From: CALARM01 sp964431735
Lineage (GTDB): Bacteria > Vulcanimicrobiota > SpSt-956 > JAKJGF01
Length of the DNA stretch: 10,418 nt
Assembly (NCBI GenBank): GCA_964431735.1
Contig: CAYSLJ010000208.1
Location: 1 to 10,418 of the forward strand
Reading direction: 5' to 3'
The notes beneath the pieces were generated by a model. The model saw only the letters and a program-made list of their open reading frames with translations. It made no database searches and was not told the DNA's origin. The translations under genes were made by a program, and so were the position numbers. This document shows positions 5,500 through 10,418 of the stretch, piece after piece. Each line of letters starts with the position of its first letter. Position 1 is the stretch's first letter.

Positions 5500-8400
5500 A
5501 TGTATAACAGAGAAGTTTATCTGAAGGATCCTGTTACAAGGAAATTAGTAAATGACGGTGTGGCCAGTGTTAATGATGACAGTTCCGCCCATGCTATGGA
5601 TGTTCTTAAATATGAGCTGGAAACCTTTGTATGTGACGGTCAGTATGAAAAAGGTATGGAACATATTCTTGAAACATATCTGAAAAATATCAATCAGAGC
5701 CATCAGCCTGCAGTATGGGTCAGCGGTTTTTACGGGTCAGGAAAATCTCATCTTGTAAAAATGCTCCGTGCTCTCTGGGTAGATACTGTACTCAATGACG
5801 GAACTACTGCCAGAACTGTAGCCAATCTGCCTCAAAATATAAAAGATCTGCTTAAAGAACTGACTGCTCAGAGTAAAAGATACGGAGGACTTCATGCCTC
5901 ATCGGGAACTCTCGGTGCAGGTTCAACAGGAAGTGTTCGTCTGGCACTGCTGCGGATCATTTTCAAATCGGCAGGACTGCCGGAACAATATTATCTTGCC
6001 CGTTTTATTATGTGGCTGAAAAAAGAAGGCATATATGACAGCGTAAAAAGCCATATTGAGAAAAACAACTGTGACTGGCAGGAAGAACTGGAAAACTTTT
6101 ATGTATCGGAAGACCTTCATAATGCTCTAATACATGTTAAACCGAATTTATTTTCACAATCCAATATACTCGATACGCTTAATAACGAATATCCCAATGT
6201 TCCCGACATAAGCAGCGACGATATGATCAATGCCATAAAAAACACCCTGATGAAAGACGGTAAAATGCCTCTTACTCTGATTGTAATGGATGAAGTTCAG
6301 CAGTATATAGGAGGAGATAATAAACGTTCAATGGATGTGCAGGAAGCCGTTGAAGCATGCTGTAAGAATTTCGGAGGGAAATTGCTTTTTGTCGGAACAG
6401 GTCAGACAGCAGTAACGGGAACATCAAACCTGAAAAAGCTGGAAGGCCGTTTTACCATAAGAGTAGAGCTGTCAGATGCAGATGTAGACGAAGTTATAAG
6501 AAAGGTTATTCTTGCCAAAAAGGCTTCTGCCATTAACGATATAAATAAAATTATGAATAATAATCTTGGCGAGATATCAAGACACCTGCAAAATACGACT
6601 ATAGGCCACAGAAATGATGACATACAGTATTTTACAGGCGATTATCCCATATTGCCAGTAAGAAGGCGTTTCTGGGAAAACGCTCTCCGGGTGCTGGATC
6701 AAACGGGAACGGAAAGCCAGTTAAGAAATCAGTTAAGCATGGTTCATAAGGCTATTAAAACCAATACAGATAAAGAACTGGGCCATGTAATATCTGCAGA
6801 TTATCTTTATTTTGATTCTGCAGACAGGCTCCTTCAGTCCAGAATCTTACCGAGAAGGGTCCATGAAAAAACGGGAATATGGATCAAAGGAAATGCAGAG
6901 GAAAAACTGATGGCCAGGGCATGCGGACTGGTCTTTCTTATTAACAAACTTGCCGGGAATAACAGAGATACAGGCATAAAGGCAACGGCAGATACAATAG
7001 CCGATTTAATGGTGGAAGATATTACCTCGGGCAGCAGTTCTCTGAGAAATTCCCTGGACAGGCTGCTCGACTCATGCGAAATCCTTATGAAGGTAGGAGA
7101 TGAATACAGGATTCAGACAGAAGAAAGCTCTGCATGGAATGATGAATTCCAGAGTCAGCGCAGCCAGCTGGCAAATCAGGAACACCGTATAGAAACAGAA
7201 CGCAATGACTGTATAAAGAAAACATTCAATGAATCTGTAAAAAAAATCACCATCAATCATGGCCAGACAAATATTACAAGGGAATTGCATACTGTTTTCG
7301 ATCAGCAGCTGCCGAAAGACGGAGATAAAAAAATCTATATATGGGTGAGAGACGAATGGAGTATTGACAGACAGTCTGTCAGGGCAGATGCTTTAAGTGC
7401 AGGTTATGCTTCACCATGTATCTTTGTATTTATACCGAAACGTTCTGCCGATGATTTACGAAGAGCCATCATAGATTTCAAAGCTGCCGGCGCAACACTG
7501 GACATGCGCGGCGTTCCTGACAGCCCTGAAGGAATGGAAGCAAGGGAAGCCATGGATACGACAAAAAAAGGAGCTGAAGGAAAGATAAAGGAACTGCTCA
7601 AAGAAGCTTTTTCAGGCGCAGTAGTATATCAGGGCGGCGGCAATGAACTCACCGGGAACAGCCTGCAGGATATAATACTGGAAGGAGCAGAAAAATCACT
7701 GGAACGCATTTATCCTCAATTCCATACAGGTGACACCCCTGGCTGGGATAAGGTTTATTCTAAAGCCCAGAAAGGAGCGCAGGATGCTCTTAAATCTACC
7801 GGTTATGACGGCGAAACAGAGAAAAATCCTGTATGCAGGGCAATTATTGATTATATAGGCCAGGGGAAAAAGGGAAATGAAATAAGAGAAAATTTTGAAA
7901 ATCCTCCTTACGGATGGTCAAGAGATACAGTAGACGGGGCACTGCAGGTATTGCTTGTTACAGGCCTTGTAAGAGTTCAAAACGAATACGGGAAATCAAT
8001 AGATCCGAAAGAACTTGAAAGAAAATCAATAGGAAAATCCAATTTCAGGGTTGAAGCAGTTACAGTATCGGCCACTCAAAGGATTCAGGTACGTAAAATA
8101 CTTCAGAAAAAGGGCTGTAAAGTAACCCAGGGAGAAGAATTATCTGCAATTCCGACTTTTTTAAATGATATGGAGTCTCTGGCAGACAGAGCAGGAGGCG
8201 ATGGGCCAAAACCGGAAAGACCTGATACATCTTTATTGAAAAAAATCAAAAATACATCAGGTAACGGAACACTGATTGCCATGTATAACAACAGAGATGA
8301 ACTGGGAAAATTAATCGATGAATGGACAGGCCGGGCGGAGAATATTGAAAAAAGATGGCCTTTATGGGGCCAGCTGGAAGAGCTTCTATTCTGTGGCAAT

Positions 8401-8925
8401 CATAGCGTGTCCAAAATTCAGTATGAAGCCGATGAAATTAAAAATCAACGATTATTGCTGAATGAACCTGATTTAATCCAGCCTCTTTTGAAATCTCTTG
8501 AAGATTTATTGCGTAAAGAATTTATAGATATTTACGGGCTTTACAGGGATGAATTTACGAAAAACGAGGCACGTCTGAATTCAGACCCATCATGGCAAAA
8601 ACTGCCTGACAATAAAAAACTTACAATCCTGGACAAATGCGACATTACACAAATACCCGGAATTCCTTCAGGAACTTATGAAGAACTTATAAAGGCACTG
8701 AAGGAATATCCTCTGGACGGATGGAATGACCGCATAGATGCCGTAACAACAAGGATTGATAAAGCAATCAAGATGGCCATAAAAGAACTGGAGCCGTCAA
8801 TACAGACAGTAGAAATATATCATAACGAAGCCTTTAAAAAACAGGAAGATATAGACCTGTGGCTTGAAAAGGTAAAAACATTACTGACAGAAGCTTTAAA
8901 GAAGGGACCTTTTGTAATCAGGTAA
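5500..8925 (+). CDS. brxC: BREX P-loop ATPase BrxC
   Basis: 1141 residues, typical of BrxC/PglY (about 1100-1250). This AAA-type ATPase is a core BREX component needed for phage restriction and thought to act with PglX and PglZ at DNA. Visible motifs: Walker A GFYGSGKS at 76-83, Walker B LIVMDE at 260-265, and a sensor-like strand LLFVGTGQ at 295-302 followed by LKKLEGRFTIRVEL, where the family usually has 'L..L.gRF'. The region after about residue 570 is long and charged with coiled-coil-like helices (EHRIETERNDCIKK), then a middle domain with IYIWVRDEW and CIFVFIPKR. The C-terminal half is helical (ENIEKRWPLWGQLEELL) and ends GPFVIR. No frameshift or internal stop was found. It is followed 14 bases later by pglX. 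Confidence 0.95.
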   Translation: MYNREVYLKDPVTRKLVNDGVASVNDDSSAHAMDVLKYELETFVCDGQYEKGMEHILETYLKNINQSHQPAVWVSGFYGSGKSHLVKMLRALWVDTVLNDGTTARTVANLPQNIKDLLKELTAQSKRYGGLHASSGTLGAGSTGSVRLALLRIIFKSAGLPEQYYLARFIMWLKKEGIYDSVKSHIEKNNCDWQEELENFYVSEDLHNALIHVKPNLFSQSNILDTLNNEYPNVPDISSDDMINAIKNTLMKDGKMPLTLIVMDEVQQYIGGDNKRSMDVQEAVEACCKNFGGKLLFVGTGQTAVTGTSNLKKLEGRFTIRVELSDADVDEVIRKVILAKKASAINDINKIMNNNLGEISRHLQNTTIGHRNDDIQYFTGDYPILPVRRRFWENALRVLDQTGTESQLRNQLSMVHKAIKTNTDKELGHVISADYLYFDSADRLLQSRILPRRVHEKTGIWIKGNAEEKLMARACGLVFLINKLAGNNRDTGIKATADTIADLMVEDITSGSSSLRNSLDRLLDSCEILMKVGDEYRIQTEESSAWNDEFQSQRSQLANQEHRIETERNDCIKKTFNESVKKITINHGQTNITRELHTVFDQQLPKDGDKKIYIWVRDEWSIDRQSVRADALSAGYASPCIFVFIPKRSADDLRRAIIDFKAAGATLDMRGVPDSPEGMEAREAMDTTKKGAEGKIKELLKEAFSGAVVYQGGGNELTGNSLQDIILEGAEKSLERIYPQFHTGDTPGWDKVYSKAQKGAQDALKSTGYDGETEKNPVCRAIIDYIGQGKKGNEIRENFENPPYGWSRDTVDGALQVLLVTGLVRVQNEYGKSIDPKELERKSIGKSNFRVEAVTVSATQRIQVRKILQKKGCKVTQGEELSAIPTFLNDMESLADRAGGDGPKPERPDTSLLKKIKNTSGNGTLIAMYNNRDELGKLIDEWTGRAENIEKRWPLWGQLEELLFCGNHSVSKIQYEADEIKNQRLLLNEPDLIQPLLKSLEDLLRKEFIDIYGLYRDEFTKNEARLNSDPSWQKLPDNKKLTILDKCDITQIPGIPSGTYEELIKALKEYPLDGWNDRIDAVTTRIDKAIKMAIKELEPSIQTVEIYHNEAFKKQEDIDLWLEKVKTLLTEALKKGPFVIR

Positions 8926-8939
8926 GAGGACAGATATAT

Positions 8940-10418
8940 ATGAAACCCCTTGAAAAATCATTGAGAAGCAGACTTGAAAATACTGTAAAAGACGGAAGAG
9001 ACATAGCGGAAGCTGCCGTAAAAATTTCCTTTGAACACCTTGGCATAAAGGAAGCAAAACCTCACGGCCATCTTACCGATGAGGAAAGGGTTCTGCGGCG
9101 CAGGTTACGCAGTCATGGCCGCCAGCTCGGAGACAGGAGGGATTCTGCTGCAGAAACCCAGGAAACAGAAAGGCTTCTTGAAGAAACTGCCTATGAACAC
9201 TGGCACAGAATGTTATTTGCAAGATTCCTTGCAGAGAATAATCTCCTTATGTACCCCGATCCTGATTCCCCTGTTCCGGTTTCCCTGGAAGAATGTGAAG
9301 AACTTGCAAAAGACGAAGGGGCAAAAAACGGCTGGGAACTTGCTTCCCGTTTTGCCTGTAAAATGCTGCCCCAGATCTTCCGTCCCGATTCCCCTGTATT
9401 TCAGATAAACCTCCCTCCCGAGGATCAGAAAAAACTGGAACGTCTCGTTACAGAACTTCCTGCTGAAGTATTTAAAGCTTCAGACAGTCTGGGATGGGTT
9501 TATCAGTTCTGGCAGGCAAAAAAGAAGGATGAAGTGAATAATTCGGAAGTCAAAATAGGAGCAAGGGAACTGCCTGCAGTAACTCAACTTTTCACAGAAC
9601 CTTACATGGTAAGTTTTCTTCTCGATAATTCCCTGGGTGCATGGTGGGCAGGGAAGAAATTAAAGGAAGAAGATTTCATTTCAGCTCAAAATGAGGAGGA
9701 ATTAAGGGAAAAAGCTTCACTTCCGGGAGTTCCTCTGGAATATCTCCGTTTTGTAAAAGAAGATGACAGATGGAAACCGGCAGGAGGCACTTTCGCTGAC
9801 TGGCCGGAAAAGCTGAAAGACTTTAAAGTCCTTGACCCGTGCTGCGGTTCAGGCCATTTCCTTGTAGCTGCACTGCTTATGCTTGTCCCTCTGAGAATGG
9901 AAACAGAAGGGCTTTCTGCAAAAGAGGCAGTCGGTTCAGTCCTTCGTGAAAATATTCACGGCCTGGAAATAGATGAACGATGTGTAAAGCTTGCAGCTTT
10001 TGCACTGGCTTTAACTGCCTGGACCTATCCTGACGGAGGAGGATACAGGGAACTGCCTGAACTGAATGTGGCATGTTCCGGCCTTTCTGTAAGCATGGCA
10101 AAAGAAGAATGGCTCAAGGCCGCAGGTGATGACCATAACCTCCGCATTGCTCTGGACTGGCTTTATGAAGGATTTAAAGACGGACCTGTACTGGGCAGTC
10201 TCCTCAATCCCGGGAAGAGCGGTATGTTAAAATTTAATGTGGAACGGGAGAAATTGATGAAACTTTTAAAAGAAGCTCTCTCGAAGGAAAAGGAAGAAGA
10301 ATATGAAGCAGGAGTCGTAGCACATGGGCTGGCGAAGACTGCAGGACTGATTGCAGATAAATATCATCTTGTCATTACAAATGTGCCGTATCTGGCAAGG
10401 GGAAAACAGGGAGAAAAA
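8940..10418 (+). CDS. pglX: PglX, BREX adenine-specific DNA methyltransferase (cut off by the window end)
   Basis: 493 codons are open to the edge; full PglX proteins are usually 1100-1250 residues, so more than half is missing. PglX methylates an adenine in a non-palindromic site, marking host DNA, and is required for defence. The N-terminal domain has EETAYEHWHRMLFARFLAENN (81-101), LGWVYQFWQ (184-192) and LPAVTQLFTEPYMVSFLLDN (211-230), all typical of Eco57I-like methylases. Motif I is DPCCGSGHFL (299-308). GLEIDERCVKLAAFAL (341-356) binds the cofactor. Motif IV reads TNVPYL (480-485), Asn-Val-Pro-Tyr instead of the common Asn-Pro-Pro-Tyr. AGAGGA (8925-8930) lies nine bases before the ATG. 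pglZ is expected downstream. Confidence 0.93.
   Translation, partial: MKPLEKSLRSRLENTVKDGRDIAEAAVKISFEHLGIKEAKPHGHLTDEERVLRRRLRSHGRQLGDRRDSAAETQETERLLEETAYEHWHRMLFARFLAENNLLMYPDPDSPVPVSLEECEELAKDEGAKNGWELASRFACKMLPQIFRPDSPVFQINLPPEDQKKLERLVTELPAEVFKASDSLGWVYQFWQAKKKDEVNNSEVKIGARELPAVTQLFTEPYMVSFLLDNSLGAWWAGKKLKEEDFISAQNEEELREKASLPGVPLEYLRFVKEDDRWKPAGGTFADWPEKLKDFKVLDPCCGSGHFLVAALLMLVPLRMETEGLSAKEAVGSVLRENIHGLEIDERCVKLAAFALALTAWTYPDGGGYRELPELNVACSGLSVSMAKEEWLKAAGDDHNLRIALDWLYEGFKDGPVLGSLLNPGKSGMLKFNVEREKLMKLLKEALSKEKEEEYEAGVVAHGLAKTAGLIADKYHLVITNVPYLARGKQGEK

Noticed and set aside
8103..8399. 98-codon minus-strand ORF
   Set aside because: It is entirely antisense to brxC with Ser/Pro/Phe-rich shadow composition and no ribosome site.
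9079..9408. 109-codon plus-strand ORF
   Set aside because: It lies in another frame inside pglX, whose own frame shows family motifs throughout.

Overview
The window comes from a low-GC bacterial chromosome (A/T-rich intergenic DNA, many AGA/AGG arginine codons, clear Shine-Dalgarno sites). The genus cannot be named from sequence alone. It reads as an accessory or defence island. The right 60% is the start of a BREX phage-defence operon. The left 40% is a scrapyard of truncated mobile-element and defence-gene pieces with two intact PIN-domain toxin-antitoxin modules among them.

Left part (1-2785). The C-terminal part of an IscB-like protein ends in a hairpin resembling an IS200/IS605-type right end. 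Next comes a PIN-domain protein overlapped by a small partner gene (504-1173). A 68-bp segment follows that recurs almost perfectly at 3166-3233. It abuts a TnpB fragment on the minus strand, truncated at both ends, which in turn abuts the C-terminal tail of a large protein on the plus strand (1820-2005, DUF6079-like by recollection). A good sigma70-type promoter (TTGTTA-17-TATAAT) lies across the stop codon of that tail and points at the second TA pair (antitoxin 2085-2363, PIN toxin 2360-2785).

Middle (2786-4152). A roughly 140-bp inverted-repeat element with a central hairpin is followed by two tiny, tightly spaced ORFs. On the minus strand lie the remains of a nuclease-helicase-like gene (motif SRVARYFFHNCER, apparent loss of the ATG, in-frame TAA, frame change) running into the C-terminal end of an unidentified protein. 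About 430 bp of A/T-rich DNA without a convincing gene then leads to the BREX operon.

Right part (4153-10418). brxA, brxB, brxC and the first 493 codons of pglX are co-directional, with a 14-bp overlap or 14-bp gaps between neighbours, so they are probably one transcript. BrxC is the P-loop ATPase and PglX the adenine methyltransferase that marks self DNA. BrxA and BrxB are the usual small partners. The phosphatase-like PglZ and the type-specific last gene (BrxL or a BrxH helicase) should lie to the right, outside the window. The order brxA-brxB-brxC-pglX fits BREX type 1, 5 or 6, and the subtype cannot be settled here. PglX carries Asn-Val-Pro-Tyr instead of Asn-Pro-Pro-Tyr at its catalytic motif IV.

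The BREX system itself is a known class. The less ordinary material is the nest of decayed defence genes and the duplicated segment next to it.
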